Shown here in pieces: positions 37,229 through 45,410 of a DNA stretch of 64,000 bases (positions within the stretch are counted from its first letter, which is position 1; every line of letters begins with the position of its first letter). Source of the stretch: Verrucomicrobiaceae bacterium (GTDB lineage: Bacteria; Verrucomicrobiota; Verrucomicrobiia; Verrucomicrobiales; Akkermansiaceae). The stretch is from contig JAIXWR010000033.1 of NCBI GenBank assembly GCA_027491155.1, positions 124,001 through 188,000 of the forward strand. Reading direction: 5' to 3'. The translations under genes and the position numbers were made by a program. The notes beneath the pieces were generated by a model. The model made no database searches. It was not told the origin of the DNA and saw only the letters and a list, made by a program, of their open reading frames with translations.

Positions 37229-37852
37229 ATGGAGTATGGCAAGGGTCGGTGCCTACGCCTCAGGAACTCGTCAAATTCGAGGAGGTTGAGTCGGAGGCGT
37301 CGACTGGGCCTCCTTCGTCTGCTCGATGAACTCCGGTTCGGGACCAAGGCGGGATGCGAAAAGCTTGCGATGGGTGCCGGGAAGAACTCGCACCAACGTT
37401 TTTGAAGAGCGGTGGTCAGCCCTCCTCCAAAGGAGGTTCTGAACGCAATTCAGCTGGTCGATTACATTGTAATTGCATAAGATCAACATTACTTAATTGA
37501 TTTTCTCTCCAAATCGCTCATTGTGAATAACTTGTTAACAGTTCAATGGATCGTATGGATGAATGCCTGAATCTCGCGGACACCACTACATGTGGTAGTG
37601 TCCAGAAAATAAGTACCCACCTGTGTCCTCCAGCCGACATAGGCAGGATTGACGAGGTTCACCAAAAATGCCAAAAAAACAGCGCGCCCAAGGTGCGAAC
37701 TTGGACGCGCTGCAAGTTGACTGTCGTTGTGACTTGTCTGACCGGTCTGACGGGCGCGATTTAACGCCCTGGGGTACCTGTCGGTCAAGCTGGAAGTCTG
37801 GCGGACACCGATGCCAAAGGCCGGCACAAGGCCCGAGGTAACTGACCCCGGT
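37229..37852. other. Intergenic spacer with AT-rich tract and imperfect palindrome
   Basis: About 600 bp without a convincing gene. 37440-37560 is strikingly AT-rich for this genome. A near-palindrome spans 37578-37603 (GGACACCACTAC-AT-GTGGTAGTGTCC, two mismatched columns). It is followed by AGAAAATAAGTACCCACC, which resembles insertion-sequence ends, and GGACACC recurs near 37796. This could be a decayed element end or a regulatory site upstream of the beta-family gene. Confidence 0.35.
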
Positions 37853-38848
37853 ATGTACACTATTATATTGAAAATCAAGGAGGGAGAGCTGGTTGCCCTC
37901 CAGCAAAGCCAACCAGCCTCCGATACCAGAGTGTTGCTTGAAGTCCTGCCTACACCGGCGGGACCAAATACGGAGAAGCAGCTGCGAAACACCATCGCAG
38001 CTGCCAACTGTCCCGCCGCCATAGGACTCGATTACCAGGCCCAGACTACCGACGCTCTGGATAGTTTTGAGGGGCTTATGGCGCAGATCCCGGCGACGGA
38101 TCGCCCCAAAGTGGCGCCAGTCCTCCATCTCGGCTCGGGACCCCGCGCGTTCTCAACCGCGGCGGCACATGCCGACAATCACTCGGGGGTCCTATACCTT
38201 CGAGCTAAGGTCATCACCCTCTGCGCGAACCCTGCCGAGCAGGCGTTGGACCTTATCGAGTCCAAGCGCTTTGATCCCAAGCGTGTCCGGCTGGTTGTCG
38301 ACTTTGGCGATATCGATGATCCGAATGCCTACGAGGATTGGGTTGGGGATATCGGCATCAAGGCCGCGGCGAATTCGCCCTTCGCGGATGTCAGCATCGC
38401 GGCGACCTCGTATCCCGGAAGCATCAGCAAACTTCAGCCCGGCTGGTCAAAGTTCGTCCGCCACGAGATGGAGATCTGGCAGAATCGTGCACAAGGCCGA
38501 GGCATCCACTTTGCCGACTACGGGTGCCGTTCGACCGCATTCCCGCCTCCTCCCCGCAAGTTCGCCTTACCGGTGCTGGCCCAGCTTCGCTACACTCTTC
38601 GGGATGAATACCTGGTGTACCGGGGCGAGACCTTGAAATCGGATCGCCAACAGCACTACAAAATCGGTGCCGACATGGTGAGGAAGATTGAGTATTTCGG
38701 GCCGGAGTTCAGTTGGGGTGACCTCAACATCGAGAGCCTCGGCAGAGGTCTTGGGGGGCCACGCGGCCGCAGCCAGATCATTTCCTACGAAACAGCGCAC
38801 CACCTGCTTGCTACCGAAGCTCTAGTTTCGAGGCGATCCGGGCTTTGA
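37853..38848 (+). CDS. Beta-family protein (phage T4 beta-like / sce7725-like)
   Basis: A 331-residue protein resembling the Beta_protein family named after phage T4. Typical features are the opening MYTIILKIKEGELVALQ, the PVLHLGSG segment, RVRLVVDFGDID and the C-terminal region YKIGADMVRKIEYFGPEFSWGD. The family has no proven function, but members occur next to sce7726-type nucleases in defence islands. The frame reaches 37811, but family members begin at MYxxILK, so 37853 is preferred. It is convergent with, and overlaps by 38 bp, the sce7726 gene, which is unusual for the pair. Confidence 0.7.
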   Translation: MYTIILKIKEGELVALQQSQPASDTRVLLEVLPTPAGPNTEKQLRNTIAAANCPAAIGLDYQAQTTDALDSFEGLMAQIPATDRPKVAPVLHLGSGPRAFSTAAAHADNHSGVLYLRAKVITLCANPAEQALDLIESKRFDPKRVRLVVDFGDIDDPNAYEDWVGDIGIKAAANSPFADVSIAATSYPGSISKLQPGWSKFVRHEMEIWQNRAQGRGIHFADYGCRSTAFPPPPRKFALPVLAQLRYTLRDEYLVYRGETLKSDRQQHYKIGADMVRKIEYFGPEFSWGDLNIESLGRGLGGPRGRSQIISYETAHHLLATEALVSRRSGL

Positions 38849-39395
38849 GCAGCGTCCGCATATCCTTGCATAGCCGACGCCTGCTCCCCGAGCTGGTGAC
38901 CGCCTTTGTCAGCGCAAGCTTGTCCAAGGTTGATCGCCCCTTGAGCGAGGGGGCGTGACTTCTTGCCAAGGCGACGAGGTCTTCCTTCCAGAGGAGCTGA
39001 CACTGGCGTCCGAGATCCCGGTGGGGGTTAAGGCGTGCGCGACGTTGCCAACGCAGTGAGATCCCGGCCTTGGTCGGGCAGGCGGCAATAATTCCCCACC
39101 AGGGTGGTATCACCGAAGCCACCTTGTCGAGAAAGCGGCGTGTCGTGATCAACGAGATCCGGTCAAAGTACGGGGCGTAGCCTTCGACCTGCGAAGGGAG
39201 TCGGCGAAGGGAATCGTGGTCGCTCTTGATCTCGAAGGCTTCAATGTGCCCGTTCACTAGAGCGAGGTCGACCCTGGTTTTTCCATCGGGCATCGAGAGC
39301 TCGTCAACGAGGATGTCACCAGGCTCCACAAGCTTTCCCGATAGGAACAAACGTGCAGCGTTGCGAAGCACGGGTTCTGAAATGGTGGTCTCCAT
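38811..39395 (-). CDS. sce7726-family PD-(D/E)xK nuclease-like protein
   Basis: A 194-residue protein with a PD-(D/E)xK-type core: D43 in RVDLALVNG and E55-I-K57 in IEAFEIKSDHDSLRRL. This is the motif of sce7726 family proteins, putative DNA endonucleases. The N-terminal helical region (EPVLRNAARLFLSGKL) is also typical. The C-terminal 70 residues are basic and may bind nucleic acid. Its start is 92 bp from the 3' end of the next minus-strand gene, so the two may share a transcript. It converges with the beta-family gene. Confidence 0.75.
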   Translation of the reverse strand: METTISEPVLRNAARLFLSGKLVEPGDILVDELSMPDGKTRVDLALVNGHIEAFEIKSDHDSLRRLPSQVEGYAPYFDRISLITTRRFLDKVASVIPPWWGIIAACPTKAGISLRWQRRARLNPHRDLGRQCQLLWKEDLVALARSHAPSLKGRSTLDKLALTKAVTSSGSRRRLCKDMRTLLKARIASKLELR

Positions 39396-39487
39396 GGTGG
39401 GTTGCGACGACGCTTTGTAACCTACGGGTCAAGGCTGACGCGACTCCGGCCCCGCCATGGGACGAGCTGCCCCTCACGTGGCCGCGG

Positions 39488-41344
39488 TTATTGCTGCCCG
39501 GAGTCGGGGGAGATCAACGTGTCTGTATCACCCGCGGACGGATCTCCAAGGCCCGGGATACCTTCCGATCTTGAGGGCGTGGTGTTTGTTGCCAAAGGTG
39601 GGTTGGATAGGCCCTCAACGGGATCCTCAGGAACGGCGCTGACTTTAGATTCTGGTTCGGAAGGCCAAATCGGGTAACCCGGCTCCCGAAGTGACTCGGG
39701 GAACATGTCCCCCACGGTCAGGATGTGCGGTCGGGTCGCCAAAGCAGTGGTAACGAAGTCCGATTTGGCCTTCCAGAAGTGCCATGAGTCCTTTGCAGTC
39801 CACTTGGGGCCATTGGTCAGACCATGGAGAAACCGGGTGAGCATCCAGGACAGGTACTGCTGCAAGTGGTTTGCCAGCTGAGGAAGGCATGCCGGCACCA
39901 CGCCCTTGTGGACGAGGAGGTTCCGTGCGCGGTAGATTCGCCAGAGGTGCCAGTCGAGCCGCTGGGATGAGGTGCGCAAGTCACGATGGAGGGCAGCAGG
40001 ATCATGGAGTGCTTCCCAGGCCGCATTGATCCTGTAGACCATGAGGGGATGACCGCTGACGACGTTCAACAAAGCACGGATGGGCAGGGAATTCTTGGGC
40101 TGGGTGAGGAGTGTAAGAATGTGCTCCGGGGCAACTGAATCCGTGTGACCAAGAGGGAACGGGAGACTGCGGCGATCGATTTGGGGGTTCTTCTGCAACC
40201 AGAAATGGATGCTGATAGCAAGGTAGCGGACCGTCTTGTCCACCTTTCTCCAGGTAAGGATAGGCGTCACCAGTCGGGCGACACGCGAGATGATCGTATC
40301 CCCGTCGACCACCGAGGCGAGGCACTCAAGTGCGGACCACAGATTCACCAGGCGCAGGCCATGGTCCTTCATCGAGAGGGCAAGGTTGTGAAGATCAAGC
40401 GCGGCACGTATTGCGGGCTCGTCCCTCCCGTTTGCCAATGCGCCGGCCGCTTGGTCCGCGAGTTCGACCGCATTCCGGCGAGGGTGCAGATTTCTAAATG
40501 CAGCACCGGGGTCCTTGACAGGGGTAACGCCCTTACTCAGGACCACCCAGCCGTCAGAAAGGATTTCCGGTGCCCTTTGTTGGCCATAGAGCGCCAAAAG
40601 ATTGAGATTTGCCCTGATCTCAGTCTTCAACGCCTCCAAGGCTTCCCCCGGGCGGATTCCTGACGCGGGGCTGCGTAGATAAATGACATCCTTCAAGTCC
40701 GGCAGCCCTGGAGTCTTGGGGCTGGCCTGCCTAACACGGGAGTGGTCGCAGATTTTTCGGATGGCCGTGTGCGTTTTGGCGTCCGGAGCCTCGACGGCCA
40801 CAATGCAATCGAACTCTCGGGATCCTGATGGCAATGCCTGAAGGATCCAGTCCCTGACCGCGTCCCCTCCGCGAGGAATCACCTCCTCGATTTGTGAGCA
40901 GTCAGCTTCCGTGCAGCCCTTGTGAAAGGCATACGTCGCCAAAACCGAGAGGAGAGAATCAGCTTCAGATTTCTTGCTGGCCACCTTCGTCAGGTCGAGA
41001 GTGCTGAGCCGCTCACATGCCGACTTTTCGAGAAGGCCGGAAAGATCCTCGAGTTCCAGAACTCGTCCGACGCCTGCAATCTCTGAAGGCTTGGTCGTCT
41101 GGGAAGCAAGTTGGTCCAGCATCCCGAGCATGCGAGGACCGCAGAGTGTTCGCTCGAATCCACGCTGTAGTCGCTCACCGATTTCTCCTTGAACCAGCCT
41201 CAGGTGCTTCGACCACGCATCGTGATCCTCGTGAAGATGAGCGATTGCAACTGCTTCAGACACTAAGCTGGCGATGCTGAAGAGCCGGGGATGAAAAGTG
41301 TCAGGTGTGTAGCTGCTGAACAGCTCGTGCCAGCGGCATGCCAT
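39488..41344 (-). CDS. HEPN-like protein of unknown function
   Basis: A protein of about 618 residues with no whole-length family recognised. Near residue 500 the sequence WRIYRARNLLVHKGV matches the HEPN R-N-x3-H motif of RNA-cutting domains such as those in ApeA-type abortive-infection proteins. The N-terminal region is helical, and the last 80 residues are proline/serine-rich and probably disordered. The frame opens upstream at a TTG (41440), but that start lies in a strong hairpin. M at 41344 is chosen; 41398 is also possible. It is upstream of the sce7726 gene on the same strand. Confidence 0.55.
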   Translation of the reverse strand: MACRWHELFSSYTPDTFHPRLFSIASLVSEAVAIAHLHEDHDAWSKHLRLVQGEIGERLQRGFERTLCGPRMLGMLDQLASQTTKPSEIAGVGRVLELEDLSGLLEKSACERLSTLDLTKVASKKSEADSLLSVLATYAFHKGCTEADCSQIEEVIPRGGDAVRDWILQALPSGSREFDCIVAVEAPDAKTHTAIRKICDHSRVRQASPKTPGLPDLKDVIYLRSPASGIRPGEALEALKTEIRANLNLLALYGQQRAPEILSDGWVVLSKGVTPVKDPGAAFRNLHPRRNAVELADQAAGALANGRDEPAIRAALDLHNLALSMKDHGLRLVNLWSALECLASVVDGDTIISRVARLVTPILTWRKVDKTVRYLAISIHFWLQKNPQIDRRSLPFPLGHTDSVAPEHILTLLTQPKNSLPIRALLNVVSGHPLMVYRINAAWEALHDPAALHRDLRTSSQRLDWHLWRIYRARNLLVHKGVVPACLPQLANHLQQYLSWMLTRFLHGLTNGPKWTAKDSWHFWKAKSDFVTTALATRPHILTVGDMFPESLREPGYPIWPSEPESKVSAVPEDPVEGLSNPPLATNTTPSRSEGIPGLGDPSAGDTDTLISPDSGQQ

Positions 41345-41406
41345 AAACGCGCTGCCGCTGTGGTGCGCGCTGAAAAAGTGGGAGGGGGCTATCCACATAA
41401 AAAGCG

Positions 41407-41435
41407 AATGGCACATCCGGAGAGGATGTGCCATT
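41407..41435. promoter_or_regulatory. Perfect 12-bp hairpin upstream of the HEPN-like gene
   Basis: AATGGCACATCC (41407-41418) is the exact reverse complement of 41424-41435, with loop GGAGA. It sits between the stop of the TPR-operon's last gene (41634) and the chosen start of the HEPN-like gene. It could act as a terminator of the upstream minus-strand operon, or as a leader hairpin or operator for the HEPN-like gene. Confidence 0.5.
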
Positions 41436-41633
41436 CTCAAATCAAGGGCGTTGGGAGTGGGGTTGCTGCGGATCTCTCCACATGCTTACCATCCGGCGGC
41501 CCGATATGCCGTGGCTTGACCCTTGCGGGTTCATTGAATGCCTAGAGAGACGGTAGCCAGAGCCACCCGCCGTGCAAGTAGAATTCGCTGGAACAGGCAG
41601 GTTCTATTGCCTGCCATGCGTGCGAAAGTGGTG

Positions 41634-42146
41634 TCACCCCTCCGGCGGTTCCGCGTCGAAGGGCAGGTGGAAGTGCTCGAAGACCTCCTTGGTCCGCTGG
41701 TAGATCGCCCGCTCCGACATCCCGGCGCGCTCCATCATGGCGTTGAGTGGGTCGAAGTTTTTCTGGATGAAGCGGATCAGGTCCATCGGGTCGTACTCGA
41801 CCTTAGCCATCGGTTCGCCGAGGCGCTTGTAGGCCTGGAGGTCGGGCATCAGGCACAAGGTCATCATGGTCAGGGTCTCCTCCCGCAGGTCACAGAAGAA
41901 GAACCAGTAGGGCCAGACGCGGTGGAAGTGCTGGTAGAATTTCCGGACGTCCGGGATGCCGTAGAGTTCGGCGGGGTCGTCCTCGTAGCCGTGGACCAGG
42001 AACTGGAAGCGGCCCATCAGGGCAGCCAGCTCCGGGCCCCTGGGCAGGGCGTCGGGGCCGAAGCGCTTGAGGAAGTGCGCCAGCTTGCGGTGGCGGACCT
42101 GCTCCTTGCTGAAGATGACGATGATGGGATCGGTGCCGGCGGTCAT
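41634..42146 (-). CDS. Unknown protein, third gene of the TPR-HExxH operon
   Basis: A 170-residue soluble protein that I do not recognise, with conserved-looking features MTAGTDPIIVIFSKEQVRHRK, FLVHGYEDDPAELYGIPDVRKF and an aromatic run HRVWPYWFFFCDLREE. A C-terminal helical tail contains MMERAGMSERAIYQRTKEV. No catalytic motif is evident. It starts 2 bp after the stop of the preceding gene, so it is part of the same transcript. The much longer frame on this strand (to 43787) is an artefact crossing the upstream genes. Confidence 0.65.
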   Translation of the reverse strand: MTAGTDPIIVIFSKEQVRHRKLAHFLKRFGPDALPRGPELAALMGRFQFLVHGYEDDPAELYGIPDVRKFYQHFHRVWPYWFFFCDLREETLTMMTLCLMPDLQAYKRLGEPMAKVEYDPMDLIRFIQKNFDPLNAMMERAGMSERAIYQRTKEVFEHFHLPFDAEPPEG

Positions 42147-42148
42147 GG

Positions 42149-42730
42149 TCAGTTCAAGGACGGATCGGCCCCACGGTTGACGATGTTCATGCCCATGGCC
42201 AGCAGCGTCGCCCTCGCGGCGGCGGCTTCCCGGACGCTGGGCTTGAGGCGCGGCATGAGACCGGCGAAGCGGCCGGCCGACTCGGTGTAGTCGAGCGCAG
42301 GGGGGCTGTCGAAGGCGAGGAAGGTCCCGGTGCCATCGCGCAGGATGGGCAGCAGGCTGGAGGCTGCCCGGGAGTGGTCCTCCAACATCAGCGCCACCAC
42401 TTCCTTGCGGTCGGCCGACTGGGACGGCGGGATGTTCGTGTCCAGCTCGCCGGCGGCGTTGGCATACTTGACCCAAGCCTCCACGACCAGGACGAGCGCC
42501 CGGGCGTTCTGGGCCACCGCCAGCAGCCGGGCGATCTCGGCGAAGCGGTTCTTTGCCGCCTCGTCGGCCAGGTCGGCCGGCATGCAGAACACGTAGCCGT
42601 CGTCGGTGTCGGCGATCACCGTGGCCGGGACCGATCCCGTGGTGCGCATCATGTGCATGGCGTAGTCGGTCGCCTGCCGGGCGAGTGCCTCCAGGCGGTC
42701 GGGGTGCTGGTCCGTGCGGCGACGCTTCAC
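42149..42730 (-). CDS. Unknown protein, second gene of the TPR-HExxH operon
   Basis: A 193-residue protein, start GTG. The sequence shows alternating strands and helices (PATVIADTDDGYVFCMPADLA, ARALVLVVEAWVKYA), suggesting a small alpha/beta domain. The phrase EDHSRAASSLLPILRDGTGTF lies in the C-terminal half. Not recognised. The gene lies 90 bp after the TPR-HExxH gene and 2 bp before the next, so the three are probably expressed together. Confidence 0.65.
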   Translation of the reverse strand: MKRRRTDQHPDRLEALARQATDYAMHMMRTTGSVPATVIADTDDGYVFCMPADLADEAAKNRFAEIARLLAVAQNARALVLVVEAWVKYANAAGELDTNIPPSQSADRKEVVALMLEDHSRAASSLLPILRDGTGTFLAFDSPPALDYTESAGRFAGLMPRLKPSVREAAAARATLLAMGMNIVNRGADPSLN

Positions 42731-42820
42731 GCGGGAGAGCTACCGGCGGGCGGGAGAGTTTGCGAGCGAATCCGGCGGCTTGGTCGCGGTCGGGGATGTC
42801 GGCGGCTCGCAGGTCGCCGG

Positions 42821-44788
42821 TCAGTCCCGCCGGCCCGCGTGGTAGAGATCCAGCGCGGTGGCGAACTCGTCGTTGAGGTCCATCCCGGTCTCGGATTCGG
42901 CGGGCAGGGCGCGGCGGATGCCGGCGTAAAGCAGGCACATCAGGCGGAGGCCGGTGAAGGTCTCGCCGGGGATGGACTTCAGGCGGTGGAGCTTGGAATC
43001 GTCGCTGTAGCTGATGCCGGTCTCGGCGAGGGTCCCGATCTCGTGGATGAGGTCGAGGATCCGGGCGTCCTCCATGGCGTCGAAGCGCCGGAGGGCGTCG
43101 AGTAGCAGCGGGATGGCGTCGTCGAAGCGCGCCTTGAGGCCGGCCGGGTTGGTCACGCCTCCGTTGGGCGGCGGGCCGCTGGCGGGCTGCGAGGTGAACG
43201 CACCGGGGTCCGGCCGCCATTGATACCAGTCTCGGAGGCCGAGCAGGCCGGCGACCTGGTCCACGAGGTCGTATTCGCTGCCGGGCGGGCCATCGTGCTG
43301 GTAGGCGAGGGCTTCCACCTGCCGGGCCAGCTTTAGGGTCGGGGTGGCGGCGTAGAGCGCGGTGAAATCCGTTGCCCCGCGGGTCAGTCGGTCGATGAAG
43401 ATGGCCATGGCCCCGTTCATCACGTCGTTGAGCCGGATCAGGGCGGCGGGGATGACGGCGCGGTTCTCCGGCTTGAGGCCCATCGCGGCGGCGTTGTGTG
43501 CCTGAAGGACGAGCGAGCAAAACTGTGCTTCCCGCAGCTCCTCCACCGCGGCGATCCGCTTTTCGATCAGGATGTCCAACGGGCCGTTGAACAACAGCGA
43601 CAGGCCGTCCTGAGCCACCCGGGCAACCATCTCCGTGAGCTTGGTCTCCTCGTAGCCGCCTTTCCGGGCGATGCGCTGGATCTCCTGGCGCATGTTCCCG
43701 ACAGCGGTGGCGATCCGCTCGTCGGTGGTGATGAAGAAGCGGTTGCTGCCGGCGGCGCGTGCCTGCCCGGCGAGGATGAGGTGCCACGACTCGTGGGCGA
43801 TCACGTGGTGCTTGACCATTTCGGCCGGCAGCCGCTCCTGCAGCTCGATGACGTGATGGTCGCGCCCGTGGTTCCAGGCTGCCTTGGTCAGGGCGCAGAG
43901 GGTGCCAGCGAGCGGCTTTTCGGTGGTGACGACCGGGAAGCCGGAGACGCTCTCCGCCTGGGCTTTCAGATCCTGCGAAGCCTTGAGCGACTCGCTCGCC
44001 CGGTCATTGGCGATGTGGTGGATGACCTTGACCCAATTCTCCCGGGCGGCCTGGAGCATCCGGCGCAGGCGGCTGTCGCCGAAGTTGCCGTGCTCGAACA
44101 TCGCCTGGAGCGAGTCCCGGGCGGCGGTCCAGCGGGTGGCTCCTATCTCGACCAGCGCGCGGCCGTAGTAGGCGTTCGCCAGTTTGGGATCGAGGCGGCT
44201 GGCCTCGTTGAATTCCGCGACTGCCTGGTCGGTGAGCTTTTCCTCGAAGAGCAGGTAGCCGAGGCTGTTGTGCGCGGTGGCGTCGTCAGGGGCCACCTCG
44301 CAGGCGCGGCGGATCAGCTTGAGCGCGGTGTCCCGCTGGCCGTCCTGCCGGGCGTAGTGGTTGCCGAGGATGACCAGCGCCCGGGGATCGCGCGGGTCGG
44401 TCTTGAGCACGTCGAGCAGGGTGTCGACGGCGTCGTCGGGTTTGCCGGTCTCCAGCAGCACCATGGCCAGCTCGCGCCGAGCGTCCTGGCGGGACGGGTC
44501 GAGTTCGAGCACCCGGTGGTAGAGCGAAGTCGCCTTCGGGAACTCACCCTTGCCGGCGCAGGTGGCGGCCTTGAGGTAGAGGCGCTGGGCTTCCATCACG
44601 TTGGCGGTCGGGACCTCGCCGAAATCGAGGGTGACCATGCCGTCGGCTAAGGTGATGGCCGCGCCGTCCGCCAGCTTGCCGAGGACCTTGCGGAGGGCGT
44701 CGATCAATGGGGCACCCGACAAGCCGTCAAGGCCGGCGGCCTCGGGGACGGATTTGCGGAGATCGTCGATGGGGAAGGACAGCGTCAC
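42821..44788 (-). CDS. TPR protein with HExxH metallopeptidase-like motif
   Basis: A 655-residue protein, start GTG. Residues about 65-240 form five or so TPR repeats (AQRLYLKAATCAGKGEF, ALVILGNHYARQDG, AHNSLGYLLFEEKL, AYYGRALVEIG). A domain with the zinc-binding motif H332-E-S-W-H336 follows, preceded by HHVI, then FFITTDERIATAVGNMRQE. The C-terminal 250 residues are helical and unassigned. There is no signal peptide, so it acts in the cytoplasm. The combination suggests a protein-interacting protease. It leads a three-gene operon with two unknown small proteins. Confidence 0.65.
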   Translation of the reverse strand: MTLSFPIDDLRKSVPEAAGLDGLSGAPLIDALRKVLGKLADGAAITLADGMVTLDFGEVPTANVMEAQRLYLKAATCAGKGEFPKATSLYHRVLELDPSRQDARRELAMVLLETGKPDDAVDTLLDVLKTDPRDPRALVILGNHYARQDGQRDTALKLIRRACEVAPDDATAHNSLGYLLFEEKLTDQAVAEFNEASRLDPKLANAYYGRALVEIGATRWTAARDSLQAMFEHGNFGDSRLRRMLQAARENWVKVIHHIANDRASESLKASQDLKAQAESVSGFPVVTTEKPLAGTLCALTKAAWNHGRDHHVIELQERLPAEMVKHHVIAHESWHLILAGQARAAGSNRFFITTDERIATAVGNMRQEIQRIARKGGYEETKLTEMVARVAQDGLSLLFNGPLDILIEKRIAAVEELREAQFCSLVLQAHNAAAMGLKPENRAVIPAALIRLNDVMNGAMAIFIDRLTRGATDFTALYAATPTLKLARQVEALAYQHDGPPGSEYDLVDQVAGLLGLRDWYQWRPDPGAFTSQPASGPPPNGGVTNPAGLKARFDDAIPLLLDALRRFDAMEDARILDLIHEIGTLAETGISYSDDSKLHRLKSIPGETFTGLRLMCLLYAGIRRALPAESETGMDLNDEFATALDLYHAGRRD

Positions 44789-45410
44789 GCGGGGAGGCTA
44801 GAGGAGCAGCTGACCGACTGTCCCGCCAGAAGGAGGCGGGTTCAAATGTTTGCTGCTGCTGCGGGGCGTCCGCAACCGTTCGGAGTGCATGAAATCAGGT
44901 CCATTTTTTCGCACGGTTTCTGCACACTTGTTGCACGGATTGCGCCCGGATGTTGCGCACATGGGTAGTTTTCGCTCCGAGATCCTTATGGGATAAAGGA
45001 TCCTTGAAACCATGCCCGGGCAGACCGAAACTCAAGATTTCTGCCGTGAAAAGGGGCAGAAAAGTCTTGATAACCGGCCTTCTTACAGATACTCGCGCGC
45101 GGGCGCGTTTGAAGGGAGATTAGCTTGTGATTTTGCGATAATCTCACTGCGTTCGATCGTTGTTCCAACGCCGGGTCGGCTGCGCCTCTCCGGCGTTGGA
45201 ACAACGACTCTGTGCCTGCGCACGCCGTCGAACTCGCTTCGCTCGCTTCGACGACGCCGCTTGTCACCGAGTAATTCCTCGTTCGTCACCACGTCGCCCG
45301 GAGGCACCGCCATAATCAAGAGCAAGTGCTCGCAGGGCAGCGGTTCGTTCAGTCGGGTTTTCAAACATTACGGCTGACACCCCGGGGCCGACCAAGCCAT
45401 TCCTCGAAGA
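44789..45410. repeat. Intergenic spacer with 17-bp inverted repeat
   Basis: About 620 bp between divergent genes. CGTTGTTCCAACGCCGG (45158-45174) is the exact reverse complement of 45190-45206, separated by 15 bases. A second, smaller inverted repeat CGTCGAA/TTCGACG follows near 45227-45254. Reading frames here are low-complexity and repeat-driven, not gene-like. The spacer may hold a structured RNA, a replication or partition-type site, or a decayed palindromic repeat. Promoters for the flanking genes must also be here. Confidence 0.45.

Noticed and set aside
41634-43787. Long minus-strand ORF of 717 codons covering three genes
   Set aside because: Arg/Pro-rich low-complexity translation over most of its length. 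Only its last 170 codons (41634-42146) look like a protein; the rest is a shadow of the TPR gene.
45012-45377. ORFs on both strands across the palindrome-rich spacer
   Set aside because: Their translations are driven by the inverted repeats and Ser/Arg-rich; no start or family support.
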